Positions 12,601 through 22,650 of a stretch of DNA of 64,000 nucleotides are shown here, piece after piece. The notes under the pieces were generated by a model. It did not search any database. It worked only from the letters and a program-made list of their open reading frames with translations, and was not told where the DNA came from. This DNA comes from Lytechinus pictus (taxonomy: Eukaryota > Echinodermata > Echinoidea > Temnopleuroida > Toxopneustidae). The stretch covers positions 27,775,501 through 27,839,500 of the forward strand of contig NC_087257.1 in the NCBI RefSeq assembly GCF_037042905.1, given 5' to 3'. Position numbers and translations under genes: made by a program. Every line of letters begins with the position of its first letter. The first letter of the stretch is position 1.

Positions 12601-15600
12601 GCAACAAAATGGACTGGTGAGTTAAAATTAAACTTCGAGCTGCGCTGGCTGTTATCATTTTAGACACTCGCGCATTTAAATTTCTTCATTGTGTAAGCCT
12701 ACAGAAATACAAACATAAATACACACTTAAAATGTTGGGCAACTATACTGTCCACTGTCTGTTGTTTAATGTATGTTGGTAAAAAATATGTATATATATA
12801 TATATTCTGGGCAATCGTTATTCAATTGAGCAAATTCATTACAATGTCATTAAAGGGCTGATAATATTGTAAAACTGTGATAATCTTTTTGCAATTCAGA
12901 TACCACCGTATATACATGGTATATGTTTTCGTACCCTCCCTCAAATTAATATGACCCCATCCTACGAGAAATTCTGAAATTCTATGTAGCTTGTGAACCT
13001 GTTGGGCATAATCACCAAAATGATATTAGTTCGTGTGTCTCTATAATCGTGGTAATAATACCCGAACTAATACATCTTACAGTTTTCTTTGATACATTTC
13101 ATGTTTACATAATTCACTCTGCATGTGAATCATGCAATGTATATACATGTTGGGTAGGACTACTACTACTATTATTGGAAACATCCGTCATTTTAATGGC
13201 CTAAGCAGACAAGTCATTATCCTCTCAATGTGACATCAAGTCAGAGCTATAGCTACCGTGTATAGTCTATGAGTTCATGGTCAACCCAGTATTGAGTATT
13301 TTACAGGCTGTGCGATAATGGTCGGCAAACGGTATATTTTGGTCGCTTCTGACTCTGAACGGTAAGCACGCATCGGTTTTACCAGTAAGTTGGGAGTAGT
13401 TTGCTGTCAGTGCTAAGTTAAAGCCAGTAAGTGGGACTACAACTACATTTGGGAATAATACTCAGCTATAGTTCTAATAGGACCATAAAGGTTTACTCTT
13501 TTGACGCAAAATATAATTAATTTGATTTGTAAATTTCATGTGCACCTATATTTTGTAAACTACCCACCAAGCTGTGATATTCTATTTTTCGCAGAAGGAA
13601 AATTAAGCAGCCTACATCATACATCAGGTATGTCCTAATATCCATTGCAGATTTCTGCCGAGTCCGCTACGTAAACCACTAATCATTTTCGGTCTTATTC
13701 CTATGATTTTTTTTTCTGAGAGGGGCAGATGTTTAATGCGTTAGCTAAATCATTAACATTGGTTGGTCTATTTCTGTCAAAGGTCAAATAGATTTCTTGG
13801 TATACGTGCATTACTCATACGTGACTTTATAAGTAGGCTTTAATAATAATTGCAATGCTTACAGTGATATCAAGATCCAAAAATTGATTAATAGCTCCAT
13901 CGTTCCTATATATAAAAATGGCTATTATGAATGAAAAACAATTTTAGATATAGGCACACAGAATAAATAGAATACATTAGTCTCCAGAGGTATCTCCTCA
14001 AAGTTAATAAAGACATTAAAAATATAATAAAATGGGGGCGAAACAGCAAGGTTTACATGTAGGAAGGAACCGAGAAAATATCTCAGGGATTAAATGTACC
14101 ACAATGTATTACAATGTATCTGTTTTTAAAGTATCTCGACGGTTGAAAGGAGCTGAACAGAAGACAAAATCTATATTGATACAGACCGGCGACATGTATG
14201 GATAGGCCCGAATTACGTGATTTTAATAAAGGGAATTACATTTTTTAATGAGTAATATTTATTCATACCGCATCGGTCTATTTCCTCATAATACGTGCAC
14301 AAGCGAGGCCAAATTTAAATCCAAATTGACCCACATAAATAGATCTATAAAATCGATTCAATCGTTATAAACATAGCCTCACCGCAGTTTCCTGTTTTAT
14401 AGCTAATAATATGGTTTGTTATTTGTTATACCTTTGTCCTATAAATGAAAAGCCTTGATAAACCCATTTTATTATCTGTGGGTCTGCGGCTGTCCCTTTT
14501 TAGTTTGCCAATGATTAGAATTAGAATTAATAACCGATCCAAACTTCAACTTCTACCCTGCCATCGAAATAATACCCAGTTCAAACGTTCACGTCTTTCC
14601 CTCTCTTCGGCTCTCTCTTTATCTTTCTTTAAAGGAGGAGTTCACCCTGAAAAAAGCTTATTGTGAAAATAGCAGAAATAATAATAAAAAAATATTGCCG
14701 AAGGTTTGAGAAAAATCCATCAATGAATTAAAAAGTTAGTAGAATTTCAATTATTTTATTTGTGACGCCAAATGCGAGAAGCATTCCTACATAGCGAATG
14801 ATAAAAAAATCAATGAAATGTCATTTTCTCAGAAAATTGAAAATAGTTTTTACTGTACCTTTTGTTACATGTACAATCAATAGTCATTTCACACCCGATC
14901 ATGAAAAGAAAACAAAAAAAAGTCATCAGAAACCATTAAAAAAATGGAATTCATGCATTTTATATTACATAACACATGGACAGCGGCTCGTTTATGACGT
15001 CGAAATCCCAAATTTAAAATTATAATAACTTTCATAATCTTTAACGGATTTTCCTCAAAACTTAACCAATGGTTTTTTAATTATTTTTCCTGCTATTTTT
15101 TACAACACACTTTTCTTCAGGGTGAACTTCCCCTGCAATATAATCTATTTTTCATATTTCCTTACCTCCCATACATCCTTTTCTTGCGCAATGACTCACA
15201 TACAGATGTCTTATAGAGTAGGGCCTATTCAATATTGGTGCACATAATAAGGGAAAAGCGTCCAATTTAGCACCAAACGCCACACTGATTACAGACTTCT
15301 GCACCTTTCTTGTCCCATGCACTGACGATGATTACAGCAATGGGTACATTGAAAGGTACAAACTGACACATTTTAATGGTACTACCATTGACGTGTTGTT
15401 CTCTTTCAATTCAAAGGTGTCATGTTTAACCTTCACCAGACTAGTGTTTTCATTTCGTATGAAAAATAACAAAAAGTAAATAAACATGTAACAAAGGTGA
15501 TGTCAAATAAATTGGTCGATCATCACCCACGCTTATTCAACCGTGTAACCATTTTTCAGTAATACGGATCTATAAATATTTGGTTGGATTTAAAGTTCAG

Positions 15601-18600
15601 GGACTGTAGCATTTCTATTCCCTGCTTTAATGTATTAGCAAATATTGTGAAAGCATGATGCCCATCGATTTATCCGTGTCTGGAATTCATTTTCAGCAGT
15701 TTTTTATTGAAATACCTAAAAGGGTGTCACTGTGTTTTGTCCAGTAGCTAAGAACATAGTAATACACATTTTTTGATTAAAGTGTGTTCACGATATTGGG
15801 CTACGTAAAAATATGATTCACAGTTTTTTAAATGCTCAAATTTAACAGTGCAAAGACAATTCCTTACTACTGACACATCTTTAGTGTGAGAACCCACAGT
15901 GTATTTCAGTGGACAATGTGAAATGTGATTTTTCACTGTTAGATGCTTAAAATAGAGTGAAGATAAATTCCACACTGTTGACATGTCTACAGTGTGAGAA
16001 TTACCACAGTGTGTGCATATAGAGGACTATATGAGAATGTGATAAGTGTCAAGGCAATTCGACACAGTCACTGCAGACGCCTCATCCGTGGAGGTGTTCA
16101 GATGCTTCCATGTATATATTGAAGTGTGAATTGAGATACACTGTGGGATTACCAACAGGCACAGCAGTAACTCATCACATGGTGTATTTTTTTTTTCAAT
16201 TTACGCAACTTACCCCCAAAGTCCCAAACCGCTCTAACCAATAAACAATTTTGTGAAACATGATCATTTCCTCTTTTTTTTTGGTGTGCGTTTTCAGACA
16301 ATATTTTTTTCACTCGAAATTGATATTCCATATTTCAGCTCATATTGAACTCGAATTTAACGAGTCAGATATTAATATAAGCTGAAAATTCTCTGAAAAT
16401 ATTGAATATAACTTTCGATTTCGGGTGAAACAAAAAAAAATGTCGGAATACACATAAACACGAGGAAATGGTCATGTTCCACAAAATTGTTTATTTGTTC
16501 AATTCGAGCGGTTTGGGGATATGCTGCGTAATGTGAAAAATAGGCCTACATCATCTGATGAATAAGAGGGACAACACACAAATAAAGTATTTCATGTCAA
16601 CCAAGGACAAAGAAAGATAGAAATGATTTAATGTCGTGACTTTTTAATGAAATAAGAAGACCGACAAGGAGTGTCCTTTAAAATCTGGACTGAAGCCAAT
16701 GATCAACAAAAAGTCTTCAGCCGTTGGTGTAATATATAAGTCATCTAAAATCATTGTACCGTGTTCATAAAAGTAAAATAAAAATGCAATAGCAATTTTT
16801 CCTTCACATGACAAAGTTACCATATCAATGCCTTTACTATTATCGTAACAGGGGCGGCACAGTGCCCCCACTTTTTGAAGCCCTGAAAAAGTGCCCTTTT
16901 TACGCAAGAAAAATGCCCCCTTATGAACATGCTCTGTGCCCCTTTCACCTGAGAAGGACCCGTTTTACAACGAGTGCCCCTTTGAAACAAGAATCCAATA
17001 TTCTCTTTCTTAAACAGATGTTACTTCTTATGATGGAAAAAAACTTGTAAGAATAATCCTACGTGCATTAAGTTTCGTGAGTCACATGAGTGGGGTATTC
17101 AGCGGCGGATAGATGAGAAGGGGCTTGGGGCTCTTGCCCCCTCCGTCATTATTCACGACCAAGGAAAAGAAGAGAAAATGAAAGAAATGGAAAGAGAGAA
17201 GGGTGAAATATTATATTATTTTCTGTATATTATGTAAAAATCTATCACAAAATTGGATTTTCATTCATTTTTTTTTGCTCGCTCGCAACTTCTTATAAAT
17301 TTTACGTGATACGACATATCTAGCCCCTTCAACATTTTTGGCTCATTAGTCATTACACCACTGTAGATTTCTTTTTTTCTTTGTCTTAAAATAGTGCCCT
17401 TTTTCAGTGTGCCCCCTCCCCCCAATTTCAACTTCGCTCCGCCGCCCCTGTATTTTAATATATATATTTTTAATAATATATTTTTTATAATCTATTTTCA
17501 CAGAATGGAATCTGATAAAGCATGTTATACCATTACTTTCATTACAAAAGTAAAATATAGGACAGCTATTGACCAGGAAACCCCTTGCTTGGTTCTGTCC
17601 TATAAAATCGGCACCAAGAACAGTTTGAATCGCAATCTTCGGCACACATTTCTTGAAACTAGATCTTGAGCTTCCACCGGAAGGCTACCATGACCCCCTT
17701 GACCTTGTTTAGGTTTAGAAGCCCTTGCATTTCCTGGTATTGATATTGTTACATGAAACATCAACATTATCTCTATGGATCCGAATCATAGCGATACAAC
17801 ATGATCCAAAACAGGACGCGTTGCTAATAAAGTGAATTTAAGGATTTCGTAGAAATAAGTAAATCTCGCTTTTGATAATCAGATTATCAGGCATATTTTT
17901 GTTTCAAAGAAATGCTGATATACAGTACATTATGTCTATATCCTCAATGTTTTATTCTTATGATGAACTTGTTCTCAATTGGATACTAAGGATATTGTAG
18001 ATTTGCAAAAGACATGCCTCTCATTTTCATACTCTTTCTTCGAACATCATCATAAAAGCTCTCGGTATAAAATAAAATGGCGAATACTTGGATGGAGTTG
18101 CCTTAAAGTATAATCTATAAATATTGTCAAGTCTTGTAATTTTTATCTTTCTTTTAATTTATATCATTCTAACTATCTGTAAATTGAAAAAAAATAATAA
18201 AATTTTCTGATTTTATTTAATTTGAAAAAAATAAAACAAATAATTAAAAAGTTTTAAATTTGGTTCATGTCGTAAGATCACTAAGTAAGAGACAGCAAAG
18301 AGAACATGTTTAAAAAAACCCCGGAAAAATACGGCATATAAACTTGAGTGCGACGCACAGACGGTCATCCAATTTTCGGAGCCAAGTTACTGTTTCATGC
18401 CTTTTTTTATCGAATCTGTGCCCCCGAGTGTGGAAGCAATACCAACGCCTAATCCTATTTAAGCCGAATTCTGGGGGTAATATGAGCTCTGATTTACCAC
18501 ATTAAGACTAAATTCAAGTTTAATTTGTAAGGACGAGACGAAAAGACTTCAAGCTCTCCCCTTCATTCTCTCCATCTCTCCCTCTCTATTTTCTCTCCCT

Positions 18601-19241
18601 CTCTACAAACCCTCTGGTTTGAAGATCGAACGACTTTGAGTGTTATTCAATGGGGGGGGGGGGGGGCGGGGATTTCCCCCTAAAGTGTTCTGCGATCTAA
18701 CGAAAGTAAAATGTTAGCGCATTGGCATCACAATATGCTTACATGGGAAATCATGAATAGTCAATGTGTCCGTTGTGCTTGGAATTAAAAATCACCAGAG
18801 TATTATTATTGCTTTAACATGTGTACAACATGAAAAAATTGAGTTCAAGACCAGTGGGTTTTTTTTATTGGATGTTAAGTATCTTTACTGACCTGATTTT
18901 GAATCGTGCTGGTCCCGATCGCAGTGTCGACGCGCCGACGCAGAAATTATAATTTTGATACAGTTTAATATCAGGACGAAGTATCTACATAATTATTATG
19001 ATGCGCGTACGAGCTGTATCCGAGCTGACCGATGCATCTTCCTATGAGGCTAATATCAAAGGCACCCGCACAGTGTCACAATAGTCAATGACATATAGAC
19101 CTATTGCTTTTTACAGGTAATATTTGATATATCGTATAACTTACTTGAATGTACTGTGAAAATTCCAAGGACGAATGTGAGAAGAAAAAAGAGCGAAGTT
19201 TCAAGACGCATCGTCCTGTGTGGTAATCTAACTGACGCCAT
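566..19241 (-). CDS. Integrin beta subunit, 5' part of gene (five exons, gene continues beyond the left edge)
   Basis: Integrin beta subunits are type I membrane receptors that pair with an alpha subunit and bind matrix or cell-surface ligands through a metal-dependent beta-I domain. Joining 19241-19145, 10731-10643, 4894-4799, 1637-1547 and 697-566 gives 505 nt with no stop, all GT-AG junctions and matching phases (1, 0, 0, 1, then 1 at the last donor). Residues 1 to about 32 are a signal peptide. Residues 40-80 are the PSI domain with seven cysteines (C40, C46, C49, C56, C59, C69, C80), the number usual for the family. Residues 81-124 lead into the hybrid domain. Residues from about 126 begin the beta-I domain with MIDAS D149, S151, S153 and ADMIDAS D156, D157. 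The remaining beta-I, EGF, transmembrane and tail exons lie outside the window. The paralogue cannot be named from sequence alone. Family assignment is near certain; exon edges are inferred. Confidence 0.93.
698..1546. other. Integrin intron 4 (849 bp)
   Basis: Bounded by gtaagt and tttacag on the minus strand. It contains only short open frames without recognisable motifs. Confidence 0.85.
1547..1637 (-). CDS. Integrin beta exon 4: N-terminal strand of hybrid domain
   Basis: 91 nt from acceptor ctcaccag to donor gtaagt, phase 0 in and 1 out. It encodes residues 95-124. A low-complexity Asn/Thr/Pro linker (NTNTNP) is followed by [17 protein letters not shown], which matches the family pattern of Gln-x-x-Pro-Gln followed by alternating hydrophobic residues and Arg-Pro at the start of the hybrid domain. 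It is too short to stand out as an open frame and was found by reading for the segment expected between the PSI and beta-I exons. Confidence 0.9.
1638..4798. other. Integrin intron 3 (about 3.2 kb)
   Basis: AT-rich noncoding DNA with gtaagt and ttatag ends. It holds a perfect 20-bp palindrome at 2974-2993 and a GC-rich patch at about 3385-3445 that may be a transposon fragment. No exon was found inside. Confidence 0.85.
2974..2993. repeat. Perfect 20-bp palindrome
   Basis: CATGGACCTATAGGTCCATG is its own reverse complement. It lies in integrin intron 3. Function unknown. Confidence 0.8.
4799..4894 (-). CDS. Integrin beta exon 3: C-terminal half of PSI domain
   Basis: 96 nt, exactly 32 codons, phase 0 on both sides. 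The acceptor is ccttatag and the donor gtaagt. It encodes residues 63-94, [18 protein letters not shown] followed by TNITNP. C69 and C80 are the sixth and seventh PSI cysteines. The Arg-Cys-Asp-Leu signature is typical of integrin beta chains. N82-I-T is a potential N-glycosylation site. Confidence 0.93.
5347..5397. repeat. T-run, (CT)n and (TTC)n microsatellite
   Basis: A T-run followed by about 12 CT units and about 7 TTC units on the plus strand. It creates spurious Ser/Leu/Phe-rich open frames in all three frames. Confidence 0.95.
5860..6560. repeat. TCTAC/TTCTACATCTAC minisatellite with higher-order period near 190 bp
   Basis: About 0.7 kb of imperfect pyrimidine-rich units around TTCTACATCTACTA. 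A separate block resembling GATCCCCGATGTAACGTCAC recurs three times, with its CCCGA ending at 6170, 6351 and 6547, 181 and 196 bp apart. This gives a nested (higher-order) tandem structure. The Thr/Ser-rich open frame inside is a product of the repeat. Confidence 0.85.
6885..6985. repeat. Purine-rich GA/GT low-complexity stretch
   Basis: GAGA-rich DNA with a (TG)n core near 6940-6953. It explains three overlapping Ser/Leu/Pro-rich frames on the minus strand. Confidence 0.85.
7854..7990. mobile_element. Possible degraded short MITE
   Basis: The left end GGGCCTGCTTCATAAAG and right end GTAGTGAAACGGGATC are imperfect inverted copies (about 9 of 14 positions). They resemble the clearer terminus of the element at 34436-34613. 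About 137 bp. Weak case. Confidence 0.35.
8164..8185. repeat. T11-G11 homopolymer junction
   Basis: An oligo-T run passes directly into an oligo-G run, the complement of the C-to-A junctions seen elsewhere in the window. Confidence 0.9.
8256..8418 (+). mobile_element. Short MITE, left member of an inverted pair
   Basis: About 160 bp with inverted ends: the left end includes CACAAAGATTTAGCGAT and the right end, reversed, reads CCAGGGTCCAGTAACACAAA then GCTTAGCGAT. It is a close inverted copy of the element at 8555-8718; the matching interior includes AACCAATCAG and ATTTAGTTCAAA. No coding capacity; non-autonomous DNA transposon by structure. Confidence 0.75.
8419..8554. other. Spacer between the inverted MITE pair, ending in a G tract
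   Basis: About 136 bp of unique DNA ending in a run of about 15 G (8538-8552). The open frames reading IAKLCVTGP from both directions are mirror translations of the flanking inverted elements. Confidence 0.6.
8555..8718 (-). mobile_element. Short MITE, right member of an inverted pair
   Basis: About 164 bp opening CCCTGGGTCCCGTAACACAA and closing TTGTGTTACGGAACCCAGG, so its own ends are inverted repeats of about 30 bp. The interior is an inverted copy of 8256-8418. Together the two members form a long palindrome capable of cruciform or foldback structure. Confidence 0.78.
10643..10731 (-). CDS. Integrin beta exon 2: N-terminal half of PSI domain
   Basis: 89 nt with acceptor tttattacag and donor gtaagt. 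It enters with two bases (AT, completing an Asn codon with the A of exon 1) and ends in phase 0. It encodes residues 33-62: the mature N-terminus, then [20 protein letters not shown], with cysteines C40, C46, C49, C56 and C59 and the Trp-Cys pair diagnostic of PSI domains. Spacing matches vertebrate beta subunits closely. Confidence 0.95.
11390..12212. mobile_element. 823-bp foldback MITE with TA target-site duplication (Tc1/mariner type)
   Basis: Flanked by TA on both sides. The ends read CAGTGCGTCCCACAAAAACC and, reversed from the right, CAGTGCGTCCCAGAAAAAAC. The inverted arms extend for about 300 bp each: matching segments include the TCATTCACGTATGAGTGAGC region and GTTCAATATCTGCTCTTTAA near the centre. 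No transposase frame. A TA duplication and a CAGTG-type terminus fit Tc1/mariner mobilisation by a transposase supplied elsewhere. Confidence 0.88.
12720..12850. mobile_element. Fragment related to the GTTGGGCAAC element, with TA tract
   Basis: ACACACTTAAAATGTTGGGC and the following ATACTGTCCAC match the element at 20241-20429 (partly in the other orientation). It is interrupted by a (TA)n run at 12791-12806. Copy boundaries unclear. Confidence 0.5.
14631..15134. mobile_element. About 504-bp foldback MITE, GTTCACCCTGA terminus
   Basis: The left end is AAAGGAGGAGTTCACCCTGA. The right end, reversed, is GCAGGGGAAGTTCACCCTGA. The arms remain alignable for over 100 bp (TAGCAG, AATAATAA and GTTTGAGGAAAATCC-like blocks on both sides). 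The small plus-strand frame inside (14798-15025) is incidental. Confidence 0.75.
15770..16160. repeat. Diverged tandem repeat, unit about 105 bp
   Basis: Two to three degenerate units containing CAGTGTGAGAA then CCCACAGTGT or ACCACAGTGT, separated by roughly 105-110 bp. Alternatively these are fragments of a single ACAGTGTG-ended element. Confidence 0.4.
16849..17450. mobile_element. 602-bp hAT-like non-autonomous element
   Basis: The ends are perfect 10-bp inverted repeats, CAGGGGCGGC and GCCGCCCCTG. They are flanked by the 8-bp pair TATCGTAA and TATTTTAA (6 of 8 identical), consistent with an aged hAT-type duplication. The interior has repeated GTGCCC/GCCCCC blocks near both ends. A second similar motif (CAGCGGCGG near 17100) suggests a nested copy. 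No transposase. Confidence 0.75.
18652..18666. repeat. G15 homopolymer tract
   Basis: Uninterrupted run of 15 G. Long G or C runs recur through the window. Confidence 0.9.
19145..19241 (-). CDS. Integrin beta exon 1 (coding part): initiator Met and signal peptide
   Basis: 97 nt, 32 codons plus one base, ending at a gtaagt donor. The first ATG on this strand is at 19241, with an in-frame TAA about 25 nt upstream. The frame gives a basic n-region ([14 protein letters not shown]) and a hydrophobic core ([16 protein letters not shown]) ending VHS, a classical signal peptide. A second Met at residue 11 would leave a conventional shorter signal peptide. The leftover base A matches the AT that opens the PSI exon. 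The signal peptide plus phase fit is the evidence; no family motif lies in this exon. 5' UTR probably continues to higher coordinates. Confidence 0.82.
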
Positions 19242-20240
19242 CGTGAACGATCTATCACCACCACGTTACTATGGAAATGTGTCCTCTGCTCTTCTCCACC
19301 GTGTCTCGAAGCCAATCTCCCGAGAAGAAACCCTCACCGCGGATTACCCGCAGCGTTCCCTCGTCGAACTGCGAAAAGTGTGACAGGGCTGCCCAGTGCC
19401 TACTCAGTTCCAACCTGTACAATAATGTGTGAAATGCAAAGAGATTGTATTAAGTATACACCTTAAGATGTAAAATGTTGCAGTTTCTACTTCTACCACT
19501 TCCAGACTTCCTCCGCATCTCCAACGATCTTTATTGTCAGAGAAATTGGGTAAAAAGAATAAACCAATAAGTGTACGATGTGATAGGGAACAGGGGCGGG
19601 TTAGGATTTTTCTTGCTTGAAGAGCATTAATGAAGGTCACTTAAATAAAGTACAACAAAACAACTGTACTACCAGTTTTATCTCTCTCTATATATACAAG
19701 AAGGTTTTAGTTTTGAAAGGCGAAGGAAGTGCAATCAAGGGGATTTGCCTGTTTAATTTGGAGATATTTGAAAGTCTGTGGTTGAAAATGGGCATGTAAT
19801 GTCGAATGTCATTAGGGACATCGGCACATTTAAAGTAAGTTCATGAAGTTAATACAAAATCAACGTGAACGGAATGCAAAAAATGAGGTTTTGCTTTGTG
19901 CAGCATTACATGTGATGTTCAGTCGTTTTCATTGCGCTTAATGTGTCTTAAAATTGGCAAAACACGGGACACAGATGAACGAAAGTTTCCTTTCCTAAGA
20001 TACAAATTACATACTTCATAATCAGGTCGGGATTTGAAGAATATGAATGAGATTTTGACAAAAAACTCTGTATCTGAGTTTAAGACTATAATATGAAGTG
20101 CTCCCACACCTTGAAAAATAACAACATCCAGCATGTACATGTTATTAACATGATAAAGGCGGAAGAGTTTCGCTTTAAACACAAACATTGTATGTAACTT
20201 AACGATTAATATCAAACACCATCAAGTGGCACTTGATATT

Positions 20241-20429
20241 TACACACTTGAAATGTTGGGCAACGTTTATTTATTTAGTCATTATCCAATTAAGCAAATT
20301 TATCACCCAATTATTAGTTTTTAAGACCAAATTTGGGCAGATTCTAACCAATAGTTGTGTGGACAGTATGTTGCCCATGCAGGGTTGGTTAAAAGTTGGA
20401 CATTTTGCCCAACTATTTTAAGGAGTGTA
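20241..20429. mobile_element. 189-bp MITE with GTTGGGCAA terminus
   Basis: The left end TACACACTTGAAATGTTGGG and the reversed right end TACACTCCTTAAAATAGTTG (continuing GGCAA) are inverted copies. A related fragment lies at 12720. The plus-strand frame inside is incidental. Confidence 0.65.
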
Positions 20430-21359
20430 TATACAAGTATATCATCTGATTAAAAAAACAAAGAAGGGTACGAATACTCCAAAACATTTATGCTATATGG
20501 TTTCTAAGATAGAGAAATATGTAGAAACCGTGGCATAAATAATGAAAGTCTTGGCAAATAATACAATTCATCCATCGACAAGAAAGTGATATAACATTGA
20601 AACAACATGAACGTCTCCCTATATGGCTATTGCTTGAAATTAAAGTGTTCTGACCCTTAAACATGTTAAAGCAATATTTTTCTCCGATGGCTATAGTTAA
20701 TATTTGAATTTACACAATTTTGATGGTATTCAGCACTCTTTCTCGATAATATTTTGTATAAATATTTTTGTATTGACTTAGCAAAGGCTCTGTGAACGCT
20801 TCCACATATCCTTCCAGTTTGGTGATTGCACATCGGGAAGCTTCAAAACAAAGATTATATATATAAATCCCCTCAATATCATACGCTCTATAAATTCAAA
20901 ACGAAGAAAATGCACTTGGTCAGCATCGTGACCCAATTTGTTTCCTAATAGCCGCAAAGCACATCCACATTTATTTCATATCATCCACACAAACAGTAAA
21001 AAAGGAATAAAGACCACCACTAATCAGCTAATGTAACGCATATCCCACACACTGGGACCCATGCGGTATAAACAGGAAGGCGGAAGTTTATACATTTCAA
21101 TATGTTCAAGGTGTGTATTATCAGTAAGAACATTATCTTGATTATAAGGGAAAATATGCAGGTAGGGTGTGTGTTACATGATTGATTGATATCGGAGATA
21201 TCGTACATTCTATCACTTAGCGGCGTCCATATCGGAAATTATGATGGTATCGTCACTAATATTATGCATAAACAAGTATATATGTTTGCAATGCTTCACC
21301 TTCACACATGAACACTTCAAAACCTATTGGGATCCGGTTATTCACTTTACTTAACATGG

Positions 21360-21538
21360 TTAAAGGGGAATCCAACCTTGGCCATAAAATGGTGTGTTGG
21401 GAAGGAGAAAATACATTAAATAGAATGGTGAAAGTTTGAAAGAAATCGGACAAGCAAGAGGAAAGTTATAGCTGCTTTAAAATTGAGATCACTAAGACTA
21501 TAACAACAAGTTTTCATCTGGGTTGGGTTCCCCTTTAA
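21360..21538. mobile_element. 179-bp MITE bounded by TTAA
   Basis: Opens TTAAAGGGGAATCCAACC and closes GGTTGGGTTCCCCTTTAA, near-perfect 18-bp inverted ends with TTAA at both extremes. It shares its terminus type with 41783-42360. Confidence 0.8.
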
Positions 21539-22604
21539 GTAAAACAAATACAGTGCGTAAAATGTCAAACTAATGGAACAAACTGCCAACATTTTATTTC
21601 AATATCTATATAATTGCTGATGTTGTAAAGGATTTGCAGATGATCTAAAGAGTCATCTGCCGGGTGGCACTAACATGAATGCCTTAGCAAACACCAATCA
21701 AGAAAATATATATATATCCAGAGCAAAAATTGAATGAGCAGAAATTCGAATTAATGGAATTTAGTCTATACTCCCAACAAACTGATTTGCTTCTTGTATT
21801 GAATCATGATTAAGTTGAAATTATGAGTCAACTAACATTAATGATTGTAATATTCTAATCAATGTTTGCCTATAGCTGATCACTATACCATCAGATGCTG
21901 GACAGTGGGCATATACACGAAAACGAATAAAGACAATAAAAACTTTCTTAATGCGAATATTTGGAATAGAAATTATCAACTTAAATTCCCGTTTTACTGT
22001 GCCCGTTTAAACATGTTGACCAAGCCGTTTCGTGCACCCATTTAACCGTTCTTGTAAGCATGAACAAAACTGTGTATTTTGCCACTGTTAGATCATGTAG
22101 ATTGAGTCAGGAGATTCTGTAGCACCCATCAGTAATTTAAAAGAAATCTGCTTCATACTTAGAAATAATATATATAACTTTGACAGTTTCTTTTCGAAAA
22201 TTGTTGTACCGATAGTATCATAATATTAATTAAAAGATAAATAGTTACTAACATCATATTTTTTTTTTACTTGACCTATCTCGACACACCCACGACGTGC
22301 CAATCAAGAATAGTTGCAAACTTTCACATCTTTAGCCCTTTAAAACATACAAGGAAGCGCATTAGGAATAATAAATTATTGTGGTAACAATATAATGACT
22401 TGTGTCAATCAAATTACATGAAGTTCAGTATCACACATACCACAAGTGAAAGTGAAATAGTCCTATCGCAATTAATCCAAATTAGTGATGTCTCTAAATG
22501 GAGAAGAGGTCTGTGGATTGAGACAAAAATACCAATCCCCACTCCCTCAAAAATGAAACATAAAAAATGAAATATAAATAAGTGAAAATTTTAATTAATT
22601 AATT

Positions 22605-22650
22605 CATGTATAAATAAATAAACGAACAAATAAATAAATAAAATAAGCAT
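22605..22650. repeat. AAAT-rich microsatellite
   Basis: ATAAATAAATAAACGAAC then AAATAAATAAATAAAATAAG, imperfect AAAT units. Confidence 0.85.

Larger units (their letters stand above)
10732..19144. other. Integrin intron 1 (about 8.4 kb)
   Basis: Largest intron found, between the signal-peptide and PSI exons. It carries an 823-bp foldback element, a TTAA-type MITE, a hAT-like element, a diverged tandem repeat, a TA tract (12791-12806) and a G tract (18652-18666). No further exon was found in it. Confidence 0.8.
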
